From Alphaproteobacteria bacterium (GTDB lineage: Bacteria; Pseudomonadota; Alphaproteobacteria; Micavibrionales; Micavibrionaceae): a stretch of DNA of 27,374 nucleotides. The notes beneath the pieces are model-generated. The model had not been told where the DNA came from, searched no databases, and saw only the letters and a program-made list of their open reading frames with translations. The position numbers and the translations under genes are program-made. Location of the stretch: positions 1 to 27,374 of the forward strand of contig JAUILO010000008.1 of the NCBI GenBank assembly GCA_030432775.1, in the 5' to 3' direction. Below are positions 1-8,163 of the stretch, piece by piece (positions within the stretch are counted from its first letter, which is position 1; every line of letters starts with the position of its first letter).

Positions 1-294
1 GGGGTTTAATACTGCGCAGTAACTGCCGTCATAATTTATCGTTATGAAACGCGTCGTTTTAGTAATGCGCGCATTAATTTCTGTATCCTTAGCAGCTGTA
101 TCGGCGGCCAGTATATCGGGTGGAGTATAGAACAGAACGGCAGTTTTATTTTCTTTTATATTTAATGGGGCCTTTTTTCTGAATAGCTTTCGGGGCGGCA
201 AAAGTGTTCTTGCTGCCTCTACTTGATTTATGGCTTCCTGTATTTTCTTTTTTGAATTTTGTTGGTCTTCCCTTGATAAATCCTTCACCTTCAT
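1..294 (-). CDS. Unknown protein, 5' part only, runs off the left edge
   Basis: From an ATG at 294 an uninterrupted minus-strand frame of 98 codons reaches base 1, so the C-terminus lies outside the window. A TGA in the same frame lies just upstream (about 316-318). The product begins MKVKDLSREDQQ, continues with a charged, probably helical stretch (residues 4-30) and then a mixed region with YTPPD and ITINYDG that reads like a soluble folded domain. It has no signal peptide or membrane segment. It overlaps the last ~149 bases of the 146-604 gene in another frame. Its amino-acid make-up looks more natural there than the lysine-rich tail of the other gene. No clear Shine-Dalgarno is seen. I do not recognise the family. 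A frameshift joining the two frames is an alternative. Confidence 0.5.
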   Translation of the reverse strand, partial: MKVKDLSREDQQNSKKKIQEAINQVEAARTLLPPRKLFRKKAPLNIKENKTAVLFYTPPDILAADTAAKDTEINARITKTTRFITINYDGSYCAVLNP

Positions 295-604
295 AAGCAC
301 CAAGACCGAACGCCTTCATTGTCAGCATGATGATAAAAACCACTATCGCAGGTGTTGCTAGTGCGATGGTTGCCGGTGCCTTTAGAACCGGAACAATCAG
401 GATCTGCCATATATTTTCCGGTATTTTACCTTCAATATATGTAAGCGATGATTCATGGTATGTTTGCCATATCCAGCCGATCTGGGCAAAGTAGAAGTTC
501 GTTTCAAGGGTGGGATCCGCACTGATATATATGTAATAGTCATGGCCTAGTGCGGCCATAGCGGGGATAAGGAGTGCGAGTAAGGTAACGAAGATTGTTT
601 GCAT
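146..604 (-). CDS. Small membrane protein of unknown function
   Basis: 152 residues. An N-terminal hydrophobic stretch (residues 3-19) could be a signal peptide or anchor. A mostly soluble segment of about 50 residues with many aromatics (YYIYIS, WIWQTY) follows, then a strong membrane segment at about 77-97 (ATPAIVVFIIML). The tail after KAFGLGAYEGEGF is basic and low-complexity and ends in KYKRK. This suggests one large extracytoplasmic loop and a positively charged cytoplasmic tail. No family is recognised. The last ~50 codons are shared, out of frame, with the 1-294 ORF, so the two genes may be translationally linked, or one frame may contain an error. The upstream region has an 11-bp tandem repeat. 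The start has no strong ribosome site. Confidence 0.55.
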   Translation of the reverse strand: MQTIFVTLLALLIPAMAALGHDYYIYISADPTLETNFYFAQIGWIWQTYHESSLTYIEGKIPENIWQILIVPVLKAPATIALATPAIVVFIIMLTMKAFGLGAYEGEGFIKGRPTKFKKENTGSHKSSRGSKNTFAAPKAIQKKGPIKYKRK

Positions 605-628
605 GTTATTTTATCTGGTCTATTTCAA

Positions 629-650
629 GTTGGGTTTTAGTTGGGTTTTA
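629..650. repeat. 11-bp tandem repeat upstream of the 146-604 gene
   Basis: GTTGGGTTTTA occurs twice back to back (629-639, 640-650). On the minus strand it reads TAAAACCCAAC twice, about 25-46 bases before the ATG at 604. An exact 11-bp period places both copies on the same helix face, as in binding sites of OmpR-class regulators, but the sequence differs from the TGTAAG sites elsewhere in this window. A regulatory role is inference only. Confidence 0.35.
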
Positions 651-729
651 TACGTGCTTTTTTAACTTTCTTGTTAATTATACTGCGGCATGTATCACTA
701 CGTAAAGGCAAGAATTGATACGGCTTCGT

Positions 730-749
730 GTTATAAGGGGTATTATAAC
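730..749. repeat. Short perfect inverted repeat in the intergenic region before tRNA-Ser
   Basis: GTTATAA, a six-base spacer (GGGGTA), then TTATAAC. The stem is AT-rich, so it is weak as an RNA hairpin, and no T tract follows, so I do not call it a terminator. It could be a dimeric-regulator site or chance. Confidence 0.2.
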
Positions 750-837
750 CAAGATGAGCTGCTTTTTAAGTTAAAACCTGCTTGCACTTTGGTAAAACTA
801 TTTGTACTTTACGGTTCTCTTCATAAAGAGAATTTCA

Positions 838-927
838 GGTGACGTGGCCGAGTGGCTTAAGGCGCACGCTTGGAAAGCGTGTTTACGGTAACCCGTAACG
901 TGGGTTCGAATCCCACCGTCACCGCCA
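838..927 (+). tRNA. tRNA-Ser (anticodon GGA)
   Basis: A complete class II tRNA. The acceptor stem GGTGACG (838-844) pairs with CGTCACC (917-923), followed by discriminator G924 and an encoded CCA (925-927). The anticodon stem CACGC/GCGTG encloses the loop TTGGAAA with GGA at 872-874, which reads UCC and UCU serine codons. The long variable arm (TTACGG...CCGTAA) is typical of tRNA-Ser, and the T arm GTGGG-TTCGAAT-CCCAC is intact. It stands alone, with no other RNA gene adjacent. I see no integrase gene or duplicated 3' end nearby that would mark it as an integration site. Confidence 0.97.
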
Positions 928-1220
928 CCTCTTCTTTTTCCTGCTTCCACGCAGTTCTATATTGTTGCTCAAAATCATTACTCTAACTGTGAAGTAGATA
1001 GTTCTACAAATTTTTACAGTTCACCACGCGCAAGAGCATAAACATGCGTTTCCTGATTCAAATTGACTCACTGGGGTCGATGAAAGGATATTTAGGAAAT
1101 TCCAGCGCAAATAGCTAAAACGAATATGGATTCTTAATAAGAGCAAACAAAGAACAATGAAGACTAATTATTGCCAATATGTTATGTGTTGAATATGAAG
1201 CAACATCGCAGTGAGTTTGT
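928..1220. other. Intergenic region, no feature recognised
   Basis: No convincing ORF, RNA or hairpin is visible between the tRNA and the methyltransferase gene. It presumably holds the promoter of the latter, but I cannot point to convincing -35/-10 boxes. Confidence 0.4.
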
Positions 1221-2150
1221 ATGTGTAGTGATCAAACCATTATTCTGGACGGCGGAATGGGACGCGAGCTGGAGCGCATTGGCGCTCCTTTTTCACAGCC
1301 ATTTTGGTCGGCGCAGGCACTGATAGAGGCTCCTGAAACTGTTTCAAGCGTACATCGCAATTTCATTCGGTCAGGCGCACAGATTATTACAACGAATAGC
1401 TATGCCGTTGTGCCATCACATATTGGTGAGGATTTATTTCAACAGCGCGGGCGTGAACTTATTGCGCTGTCCGGGAAATTAGCGCGGAATGAGGCCGATG
1501 ATGCGTCGCGCCAGCCGTCCTTCTTTGGCGCTGTAAAGGTTGCTGCTTGCGTGCCGCCTGTTTTTGGTTCGTACCAACCGGATAATTTTAAACCAGATCA
1601 GGCTGCGGCACTTATATCTATGTTTTTTGAAGAACAAGAATTATATGCGGATTTGTTCTTGGCCGAGACCATCAGTTCTATTGAAGAAGCGTTGAGCGTT
1701 ATGAAAGTCTACAGGGAATTTGGCAGCGATAAGCCCTTATGGCTGGCGTTTACTTTGAAGGAGTTATTTGACGAAACATCACAGCCGCAAATTCGTTCGG
1801 GTGAGTTTTTATACGATGCGCTGCAAAGCATATTACAGCAAGGTATGGCACAGGCTATTTTGCTTAATTGTTGTTCGGTAGAAGATATTAGTGCGGGTTT
1901 TAATTCATGTGATCAGCTTATTAGAAACCATGCAGATGTGAAATTTGGCGCATATGCCAATGTTTTCGGTAAAGTGAAAGAAAAACGAAGCCCGACACGC
2001 GCTATTTCTGAGTTGCGTGAGGATATATCGCCGCAGAGTTATTTGGAATATGCGCGAAAGTGGAAACAGCAGGGCGCAAGTATTATTGGTGGCTGTTGTG
2101 GTATTGGCCCTGAATATATTCAGATTTTGTCCAAGGGGCTTATTGATTAA
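1221..2150 (+). CDS. Homocysteine S-methyltransferase family protein
   Basis: 309 residues, the usual length for stand-alone homocysteine S-methyltransferases (MmuM/Pcc1-like domain family). The N-terminus has the family start ILDGGMGREL. ITTNSYAV follows near residue 55, and zinc ligands are visible as the Cys of LLNCCS (near 215) and the paired Cys of IIGGCCGIGPEYI near the C-terminus. These three cysteines bind the Zn that activates the homocysteine thiol. The donor (S-methylmethionine, betaine or another methyl compound) cannot be told from sequence. The enzyme would be cytoplasmic and make methionine. It appears monocistronic, 375 bp before the next gene. The ATG is preceded by only a weak purine stretch (GCAGTGAG). 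Confidence 0.88.
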   Translation: MCSDQTIILDGGMGRELERIGAPFSQPFWSAQALIEAPETVSSVHRNFIRSGAQIITTNSYAVVPSHIGEDLFQQRGRELIALSGKLARNEADDASRQPSFFGAVKVAACVPPVFGSYQPDNFKPDQAAALISMFFEEQELYADLFLAETISSIEEALSVMKVYREFGSDKPLWLAFTLKELFDETSQPQIRSGEFLYDALQSILQQGMAQAILLNCCSVEDISAGFNSCDQLIRNHADVKFGAYANVFGKVKEKRSPTRAISELREDISPQSYLEYARKWKQQGASIIGGCCGIGPEYIQILSKGLID

Positions 2151-2525
2151 AAGTTCAAGCCGCGCCTTTTACCTTCTTTGGCATGTTTCCGTAGTTCATA
2201 CATTGATGTTTACCTTATCACTAGGGATGTTCAGTGATCTATTTGTACTGCGGATATATGTCGGAGGATAATTATCTGGTGCGTTGTGATTTTGTTCCGG
2301 CGCAAAATATCAGGCGATGCGGTGCGAGATTAATATTGATCTGGTGTGCGGATAGGTTGTTTATATATGCGCCGGTAGATTGTACAAAATCTGCTAAGGT
2401 GATAATAATTCACTTATCGTGGTGAAGGGTCATAATCATTCTATATCACTCAAGACCATTTTGAACCAGAGCATGCCCCGTATAGGAGCTATTCTATATT
2501 AAGCGGCATTACGCAGGATTATATT
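2151..2525. other. Intergenic region, no supported gene
   Basis: 375 bp between the methyltransferase and rlmJ. Short open frames exist but have cysteine-rich, random-looking translations and no ribosome site. No strong terminator hairpin was found. The end carries the rlmJ ribosome site, AGGA at 2515-2518. Confidence 0.5.
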
Positions 2526-3371
2526 GTGCTAAGTTATAGACATTCATTTCACGCAGGAAATTTCGCTGATATTATTAAACATATCGTTTTGGTTGAAAGC
2601 TTAGGCCATTTGGTCAAAAAAGAGACGCCGTTTGATTATATCGATAGCCATGCCGGTGCGGGTTTGTTTGATTTTACCCATGAACATTCTGTGAAACTGG
2701 GTGAGCATCACCGGGGAATCGGTAAATTACGTGCTGAAGACTGGCCGGAACTTGCGGCTTATTTCAAAATTTTGTCTTCTTATAATAAAGATCAGGATGC
2801 CGGTGAAGAGCTTCGTTTTTATCCCGGATCACCGCTTATTGCATCACATTTCATGCGCGGATATGATAATGCATGGCTTTATGAATTGCACCCCACAGAT
2901 TTTGATTTGCTTGTGAAGAATACAAATTCGGATAAGCGTATGCATGTTATGAAAGAAGATGGCCTGAAGGGAATACTTGCCCATGTGCCGCCCGTATCAC
3001 GCCGTGCTTTTGTGTTAATGGATCCCTCTTATGAGATTAAGTCTGACTATGAGAATGTGGTGGCTTCTATTCACGCCGCTTACAAGAAGTTCCCGCAAGG
3101 CGTTTATGCGCTTTGGTATCCGGTGATAGACCGCGCACGTGTTTTAAAGTTGGAACAGAGATTTATTGATAGCGGGATGAAAGATATTCAGCGTTTTGAG
3201 CTAGGTTTACTTGCCGATGGCGTGGTGCGCGGTATGACATCCTCAGGTATGATTGTTGTGAACCCGCATTGGGGTTTATTTGATAAAATGTCACAGCTAT
3301 TACCGAAATTAGTCGAGACACTTGGTGAAGATGGCGCGTTTTTCAAATGTGATGTGTTGGTGGATGAATAG
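2526..3371 (+). CDS. rlmJ: 23S rRNA (adenine(2030)-N6)-methyltransferase RlmJ
   Basis: 281 residues, the family length. The first residues MLSYRHSFHAGNFADIIKH are the RlmJ signature. A Rossmann-like SAM domain follows, with DSHAGAGLFD (SAM-binding loop) near residue 40 and the catalytic NPPY-type motif as DPSYE near residue 167 (VLMDPSYEIKSDY). RlmJ methylates A2030 of 23S rRNA with S-adenosylmethionine. The start is GTG, chosen because the family N-terminus begins exactly there and AGGA lies seven bases upstream. It is followed after two bases by the DUF983 gene, so the two are probably co-transcribed. Confidence 0.95.
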   Translation: MLSYRHSFHAGNFADIIKHIVLVESLGHLVKKETPFDYIDSHAGAGLFDFTHEHSVKLGEHHRGIGKLRAEDWPELAAYFKILSSYNKDQDAGEELRFYPGSPLIASHFMRGYDNAWLYELHPTDFDLLVKNTNSDKRMHVMKEDGLKGILAHVPPVSRRAFVLMDPSYEIKSDYENVVASIHAAYKKFPQGVYALWYPVIDRARVLKLEQRFIDSGMKDIQRFELGLLADGVVRGMTSSGMIVVNPHWGLFDKMSQLLPKLVETLGEDGAFFKCDVLVDE

Positions 3372-3373
3372 AT

Positions 3374-3742
3374 ATGAATGAGCGCGATGATCAGAATACG
3401 CTGGAAACAAAGACGATATTATGGCGCGGCATTTGCGGCGTATGCCCGCGCTGTGGTCAGGGGAAGGTTTTGCGCGGGTATATAACGCGCAATGATGAAT
3501 GTTCAGTATGCCATGAGGACTTCACAGATATTAATGCCGATGATGCACCGCCCTGGCTGACAATATTAATTACAGGTCATTTGCTTGCTCCTTTGCTGGC
3601 CTATTTTGTCGGCCATGATCTTTTATCCGACACAGCAGAAGTGACTGTACTGGTTAGTTTTGCACTGATTTGTGTATTTTTGTTACTGCCAAGATCAAAA
3701 GGCTTTTTTATTGCCGCTATCTGGATGAGCCATAAGAGGTAG
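3374..3742 (+). CDS. DUF983 family zinc-ribbon membrane protein
   Basis: 122 residues. The N-terminal half has two CxxC pairs (CPRCGQGKVLRGY and CSVCHEDF) forming a zinc ribbon. The family hallmark DDAPPWLTILITGH follows, then two membrane segments (about 60-76 and 83-103). This matches the DUF983 proteins common in Alphaproteobacteria, whose function is unknown. It lies immediately after rlmJ and ends eight bases from the convergent DUF423 gene. No terminator hairpin is evident in that tiny gap, so the two convergent transcripts may overlap. Confidence 0.88.
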   Translation: MNERDDQNTLETKTILWRGICGVCPRCGQGKVLRGYITRNDECSVCHEDFTDINADDAPPWLTILITGHLLAPLLAYFVGHDLLSDTAEVTVLVSFALICVFLLLPRSKGFFIAAIWMSHKR

Positions 3743-3750
3743 CGTTCTAT

Positions 3751-4122
3751 CTATTTTTTATTTGGTTGGCATTTCGTCTTGATCGCAATAATGATGAGAC
3801 TGGCCCAGCCGGCCATAATTAAAATGCCGCCGGCCGGTGTGAGATATTTAAACGGCTCTATCCCTGTAATGACAAGAATATAAATACTGCCGGCAAAGAT
3901 GATTGTTCCGGCTGTGAATAATATCGCCGGTATTTTTAAATTATATTCACCGTTATGAAGGGCGAGGACCGTTATGAATATGGCATAGATCATATTATAG
4001 CGAATGCCGGTTTGCAGGGTTTGCACACGCTCCGGCGTTAATGAAAATGCATGATCACCCATAGCACCCATAATGACAGAGGTCAGGCCAAGTATAGCCC
4101 CGCAAAATAGAATATATTTCAT
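3751..4122 (-). CDS. DUF423 family small membrane protein
   Basis: Read from ATG 4122 the product is 123 residues with four hydrophobic segments. It has the family pattern GAMGDHAF near residue 22, then YNMIYAIFITVLAL. DUF423 (YgdD-like) proteins are inner-membrane proteins of unknown function. I chose 4122 rather than the upstream ATG at 4137 because GGAG lies about eight bases before it and its start overlaps the stop of the kinase gene (TAATG), a typical translational-coupling arrangement. It is the last gene of the long minus-strand operon, which makes it a possible accessory, although DUF423 genes occur in many other contexts. Confidence 0.85.
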   Translation of the reverse strand: MKYILFCGAILGLTSVIMGAMGDHAFSLTPERVQTLQTGIRYNMIYAIFITVLALHNGEYNLKIPAILFTAGTIIFAGSIYILVITGIEPFKYLTPAGGILIMAGWASLIIIAIKTKCQPNKK

Positions 4123-5453
4123 TATATGGTTCTCCATAATATCTCGACATTCAGGCCGGATGGCTTGTTATCATGTAATTTAATTTGAATGTTATGTGCT
4201 TCGGCAATCCATTGTGCAATTGATAACCCTAAACCGCTTCCGGTTTTCCCAGATTTATCGGCACGGACGAAACGGTTAAAAACGCTCGATTTGTCTTCAT
4301 CACTAAGGCCTGGGCCATTATCAATGATGTTTAGTAATCCATCGGAGGATAAGGTTATATTGATTACGGGCTTATCGGACGCATATTTGAGTGCGTTATC
4401 TATAATATTACCCAGCATGATGGAGATAGAATCGTGATCACCCATAACGTAGATATCGGGGGCGATATCCGTCTGAATGTCGAAATTTCCTTGATCTTTT
4501 TGTGAACCGGCAGCAGCTGCAAGAGCGCGCAGGCATGCGGAAAGATCTGTTCTTTCTTTCGGCAGTTCTTCGTGTTGTAGACGCGCCAGAGATAATAGCT
4601 GTTCGACCAGATGGGTGGCACGATCAATCGATGCGCTTAAATTTTCAAGTCCTGCTCTGTTGTCTTTTTTATTGCTGTACTTTTTCATCAGAACTTGAGT
4701 TTGCGTTTTCATCGCTGCAAGTGGTGTTCGCAGCTCATGTGCTGCGTGATCAGTAAATTCGCGTTCGCGTTTAAAACTGTCTTCGATCCGTTTGAGTAGT
4801 CTGTTAAGCGCCTGGATTAACGGGGCAATTTCCTGTGGTAATTTATTTGCGATGATGGGTGAAAGGTCGCCGCTGTTACGGCTGTCAACGTCATCAGAGA
4901 TACCGACCACTGGCTTTAGAACCTGCTTAGCGCCAAAATACACAATTATAAAAATACAGAGGATCAGACCGAAGGCAGGTATGATTAGCGATGTTAATAG
5001 TTCGAATATAAGTTCATATCGAATTTCATAGCGTTCGGAAACCTCGATTTTTATGCCGTTTTCTGCGGATAGATAAACAAAGAAGCGCCAGTCCTGATGA
5101 TTGACATGTTGGTCTGAAAATCCTGGTGGTGCCTCGAATTTATCAAAATGCATTGAATTATTGGACTGGGTAATCAAAACATTATGGTGCCAGATACGAA
5201 AGCCGATATTTCGCTCGTAACGATGTTGTAAATCTTCGTTTTCAAGGCCGACACGGAAATCTTCATCTTCGGTAATTTCATGTTCGGTTAGCTGTAAGAG
5301 TACCTTGGCGGAATGAACGAGCTGTGCGTCATATACTTCTTCTATCTCGTGTTTTGTAACGATATAGCTGGCAATAAGTGCGCAGATGATTGCGGCGATA
5401 ATAGGAATACCTATCCAGGAAATCAGCCGGTTGCGTAGAGAATATTGTTTCAT
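4122..5453 (-). CDS. Sensor histidine kinase, QseC/PmrB-like
   Basis: 443 residues. Membrane segments lie at about 10-31 and 153-176 around a periplasmic domain that begins VYDAQLVHSAKVLLQL, the pattern of QseC/TctE-type sensors. A HAMP-like linker leads to the H-box (HAAHELRTPLAAMKTQ, phosphorylated His near residue 238). The N-box (NIIDNALKY), G1 (IIDNGPGLSDED) and G2 (GSGLGLSIAQWI) ATP-binding motifs all look intact, so it should be an active kinase. It overlaps the response-regulator stop by four bases (ATGA). It is a clear paralog of the kinase at 12134-13501. The ligand is unknown, and the operon suggests a product or substrate of the adjacent enzymes. Confidence 0.93.
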   Translation of the reverse strand: MKQYSLRNRLISWIGIPIIAAIICALIASYIVTKHEIEEVYDAQLVHSAKVLLQLTEHEITEDEDFRVGLENEDLQHRYERNIGFRIWHHNVLITQSNNSMHFDKFEAPPGFSDQHVNHQDWRFFVYLSAENGIKIEVSERYEIRYELIFELLTSLIIPAFGLILCIFIIVYFGAKQVLKPVVGISDDVDSRNSGDLSPIIANKLPQEIAPLIQALNRLLKRIEDSFKREREFTDHAAHELRTPLAAMKTQTQVLMKKYSNKKDNRAGLENLSASIDRATHLVEQLLSLARLQHEELPKERTDLSACLRALAAAAGSQKDQGNFDIQTDIAPDIYVMGDHDSISIMLGNIIDNALKYASDKPVINITLSSDGLLNIIDNGPGLSDEDKSSVFNRFVRADKSGKTGSGLGLSIAQWIAEAHNIQIKLHDNKPSGLNVEILWRTI

Positions 5454-6106
5454 TTTTCTATCACATAGCCCACGCCACGTATGGTTTTAATAAGGTCGCG
5501 GCCCAGTTTTCGGCGCAGTGATGCGATATGGACTTCGATTGTGTTGCTTTCAATATTTTCGGAAGACCAGTCATAGACGTTTGCAATTATTTTATCTTTC
5601 GACACGGTGCGATCTATATTATGTATCAGGCAGTTAAACACAGATCTTTCGCGGCCGGACATGACAATAGATTTACCGTCTAGTTCCAAATGTCCACTTG
5701 CCGGTTCGTAGGTGATGTTCCGGTGTTTAATGACAGGGTTGGTTTGTCCGCCTGCCCGTCTGATCAGGGCGGCACATCTTGCCAGTAATTCGTCCAGATC
5801 AAATGGTTTGACCAGATAATCATCTGCGCCCGTATTCAGACCCTCAATTTTATGATGTGTACTGTCACGTGCGGTGAGAAGAAGTACGGGTATAGGGTTA
5901 TTCTTACGACGCAATGTGGTCAACATATCAAGGCCGGATGCACCGGGCAGGTTAATATCCAGTATAATAGCACTATAGTTATTGGTGGCCATCGCGTCTT
6001 CGGCATCTTCGGACGAGGGGACCCAATCAACGGCGTAATTTTCGCGCAAACCTTCTGCTGTGGCTTTGCCCAGATTGGTATCATCTTCGACAAGAAGGAT
6101 CCTCAC
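5450..6106 (-). CDS. OmpR-family response regulator, QseB-like
   Basis: 218 residues. The receiver domain (1-115) shows the acidic pair LVEDD, phospho-acceptor Asp near 51 (IILDINLPG), switch Thr in LLLTARD and Lys in ADDYLVKPFD. The C-terminal winged helix (about 128-217) has the family pattern NTIEVHIASLRRKLG followed by IKTIRGVGYVIE. It should bind DNA as a dimer on direct repeats when phosphorylated by the kinase encoded by the next gene. It overlaps both neighbours by four bases, so membrane protein, regulator and kinase are translationally coupled. It is paralogous to the regulator at 11484-12137. Confidence 0.94.
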   Translation of the reverse strand: MRILLVEDDTNLGKATAEGLRENYAVDWVPSSEDAEDAMATNNYSAIILDINLPGASGLDMLTTLRRKNNPIPVLLLTARDSTHHKIEGLNTGADDYLVKPFDLDELLARCAALIRRAGGQTNPVIKHRNITYEPASGHLELDGKSIVMSGRERSVFNCLIHNIDRTVSKDKIIANVYDWSSENIESNTIEVHIASLRRKLGRDLIKTIRGVGYVIEK

Positions 6107-6672
6107 GGTATTTCCACTCCCAGACTAGCGATGAGGTGATAATAGGCAATGACAATGATAAAGATCAATGCGGCCATAGCTATCAGTTTGTGTTTAAAGC
6201 TATGTTTGTGGTGATATTCACGGTGTTTGTGAGAGACAACATCAAGCATTTCATCGCCAAAGCGAATGGACAAAAATGTACCTATCGCACATAGAACAAT
6301 GATGGTCCAATATGGCCACGGCGTTGTCAGTATTTTATAAAAGAGTGATGTGAGAAAGCTTTTATCATAGGAATCCGCTGCAAAGCTCAAACCCAGGATA
6401 TTTACGCTGATAGCGAGTCCCCACACGATAAGCTCGGTATAGAACATGCGTAAGCCGGTTAAGATACGTACGGGGAAATCTATAAGAAATCCTGCATCTG
6501 CGACTGGGGTACAAAGTACAAAGAAACTCCATGTCAGAATGGAGACCATACCGCCAGTGGCAAGGTCAAACTTCCAGCTCAGATAAAGGAAATATCCGGC
6601 CAGTATGCTGATCAGGATGAGGAATTTAAATAATTCTTCTCTTTTGGTTTGGTGTTCTAAAAGGTTTTTCAT
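6103..6672 (-). CDS. Conserved-looking integral membrane protein, unknown function
   Basis: 189 residues with about five hydrophobic segments (roughly 15-33, 40-58, 75-97, 119-136, 164-184). A loop between segments contains PVADAGFLIDFPVRI, and a histidine-rich cytoplasmic-looking stretch (SHKHREYHHKHSFKHK) lies before the last helix. The His-rich stretch could bind metal or be a simple basic loop. It starts three bases after the TPR gene and overlaps the response-regulator start (ATGA). That placement suggests a membrane partner of the sensor or of the enzymes upstream. No named family is recognised with confidence. Confidence 0.8.
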   Translation of the reverse strand: MKNLLEHQTKREELFKFLILISILAGYFLYLSWKFDLATGGMVSILTWSFFVLCTPVADAGFLIDFPVRILTGLRMFYTELIVWGLAISVNILGLSFAADSYDKSFLTSLFYKILTTPWPYWTIIVLCAIGTFLSIRFGDEMLDVVSHKHREYHHKHSFKHKLIAMAALIFIIVIAYYHLIASLGVEIP

Positions 6673-6675
6673 GGC

Positions 6676-7416
6676 TTAATTATAGTTTGTTTTTTCACTA
6701 TTCTTATCCTTTTGTTTTATCTTTGCAAGCGCCGCCTTAATTTCTTGACGGCGTCCTTGATCGGCCACAACACGGTTGGGGCGATCCTGTGCGTTTAGGG
6801 CATGGGTGAGATATGCTCTAGCTTCGCTATAACGCTCTTTGTGTAATAAAAAATCACCATAGAAGTAGTTGGGATCAATGCCGTTCGGGTTCATTTTTAT
6901 TGCCATTTTGAGATGGGTTTCTGCTTTGTCATCATCACCAAATGCTATGGGCCAGCCGGGTACTTGATAATATAAAGAGCCCAGAGATGTATGCGCCGAT
7001 CCGTTCATTGCATAAGGATCAAGAGCCAGAGATTGTTCAAATAATTCTTTTGCCTTTTTCACTTTACCGAGAGCTGACATGCCTTTGACGATACCCGCAT
7101 CGGTAGACAGGATTATACCTTCCCATATTTTAGGTTCGGCACGATCCGGATAATGTGCAGTGACTTTTTCCGCGTGGTCTTCGAGCATGTGGATCTCATT
7201 AAGCTGACGATCTTCATCGACAAGCTGATATTTGATGCGCGCCCATTCTGTCTGGAGGTAATTAATTTGTATCATGACAGGGTCTTCAATGGTCTGCGGC
7301 GTGATTTGCTGCTGTGTTGGCTGCCAGGTCTGGTTATCTTGTGCGGTGGCAATAGATGACATAGAAGCCGTTCCAATAAGCAGGCTGGTGATTGCCGTGA
7401 CGAGATGTTTATTCAT
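6676..7416 (-). CDS. Secreted TPR-repeat protein
   Basis: 246 residues. A signal peptide is seen at 1-25 (basic start, hydrophobic core, cleavage likely after IATA), with no lipoprotein cysteine. The mature part contains TPR-like helices: AKELFEQSLALDPYAMNGSAHTSL, then AETHLKMAIKMNPNG and YSEARAYLTHALNAQD. This gives about three or four repeats, suited to holding a partner protein in the periplasm. It begins 24 bases after the SDR stop on the same strand, so it is probably in the same transcript and joins the enzyme half of the operon to the regulatory half. It may be a periplasmic adaptor for the membrane protein or sensor, which is inference. Confidence 0.85.
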   Translation of the reverse strand: MNKHLVTAITSLLIGTASMSSIATAQDNQTWQPTQQQITPQTIEDPVMIQINYLQTEWARIKYQLVDEDRQLNEIHMLEDHAEKVTAHYPDRAEPKIWEGIILSTDAGIVKGMSALGKVKKAKELFEQSLALDPYAMNGSAHTSLGSLYYQVPGWPIAFGDDDKAETHLKMAIKMNPNGIDPNYFYGDFLLHKERYSEARAYLTHALNAQDRPNRVVADQGRRQEIKAALAKIKQKDKNSEKTNYN

Positions 7417-7440
7417 TGTTGAATCCTTTTGTGTCGCTGT

Positions 7441-8163
7441 TTAAATCGGTCTGTTTAAAATTTCTTCACCGATCTTCCGGTTTTTTTGTAAACCTTGATC
7501 GATAATGAAAGGCATGTTGGCATTTATGAATGCAAAAAAACGTTCGGGCCAGCCAAGCCGAATTTCTGGCTTGCGGTGTAGGATGGCATTGAAAATAAAA
7601 CCGGCTACATCGGCTGGGTCATCGTAATGAACGCCTGTACGGTCGTTGATTTCTGCTCTTGATCCCGTGTTCATATCGGTGCGCACGGCGCGGGGAACTA
7701 TATGGGTGACAGAAATATTGCTGCCGCCAAGTTCGCGGCGCAGGGAATCGCTAAATGCTTTTAATCCGGCTTTTGCAGAAGCATAGCCAGTTAAATGCGG
7801 CAGGGGGATTAATGCGGTCATTGATCCGACATTAATGATTTGTCCGCTATTCCGTTTTTTCATTGTTGGAAGTACGGCCTGTGATAACTTGATTGGCGCA
7901 ATCATATTCAGTCTGATGATGGCATCCATGTCCTGATTCTCACAGTAATCGAATATATTGTACCCAGCCATGTTGATGAGTATATCAGGCGTGTTCATGC
8001 GCAGATCATCACAGATGGTGTTAATGTTATCGGAAAGGTCACCATCCTTGCTGCGGTCATAGATTCTGACTTTCGCGCCGGCATTCAGTAACATGGACAC
8101 AAGCGGAATACCAATCCCGCCTGTGCCGCCTGTTATAAATACGCTTTTATCTTTAAGCGGCAT
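7441..8163 (-). CDS. Short-chain dehydrogenase/reductase (SDR)
   Basis: 240 residues from the ATG at 8163. The N-terminus has the nucleotide-binding FITGGTGGIG, then the NxAG-like MAGYN near residue 75, and the catalytic residues Ser (NVGSMTAL) and YASAK (Tyr/Lys). This is a classical SDR of about 240 residues that interconverts an alcohol and a ketone with NAD(P)H. I chose 8163 over the longer frame starting at 8208 because the GxGIG motif then sits at the usual distance and AAGGAA lies eight bases upstream. It overlaps the diiron-oxidase gene by 11 bases. The substrate is unknown but is presumably made by the upstream ligase and oxidase. Confidence 0.9.
   Translation of the reverse strand: MPLKDKSVFITGGTGGIGIPLVSMLLNAGAKVRIYDRSKDGDLSDNINTICDDLRMNTPDILINMAGYNIFDYCENQDMDAIIRLNMIAPIKLSQAVLPTMKKRNSGQIINVGSMTALIPLPHLTGYASAKAGLKAFSDSLRRELGGSNISVTHIVPRAVRTDMNTGSRAEINDRTGVHYDDPADVAGFIFNAILHRKPEIRLGWPERFFAFINANMPFIIDQGLQKNRKIGEEILNRPI

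Noticed and set aside
838..927. tRNA-Ser as an attachment site for a genomic island
   Set aside because: No integrase gene nearby and no duplicate of the tRNA 3' end seen elsewhere in the window.
2234..2425. 63-codon plus-strand ORF between the methyltransferase gene and rlmJ
   Set aside because: GTG start without a convincing ribosome site, cysteine-rich random-looking translation, no recognisable domain.
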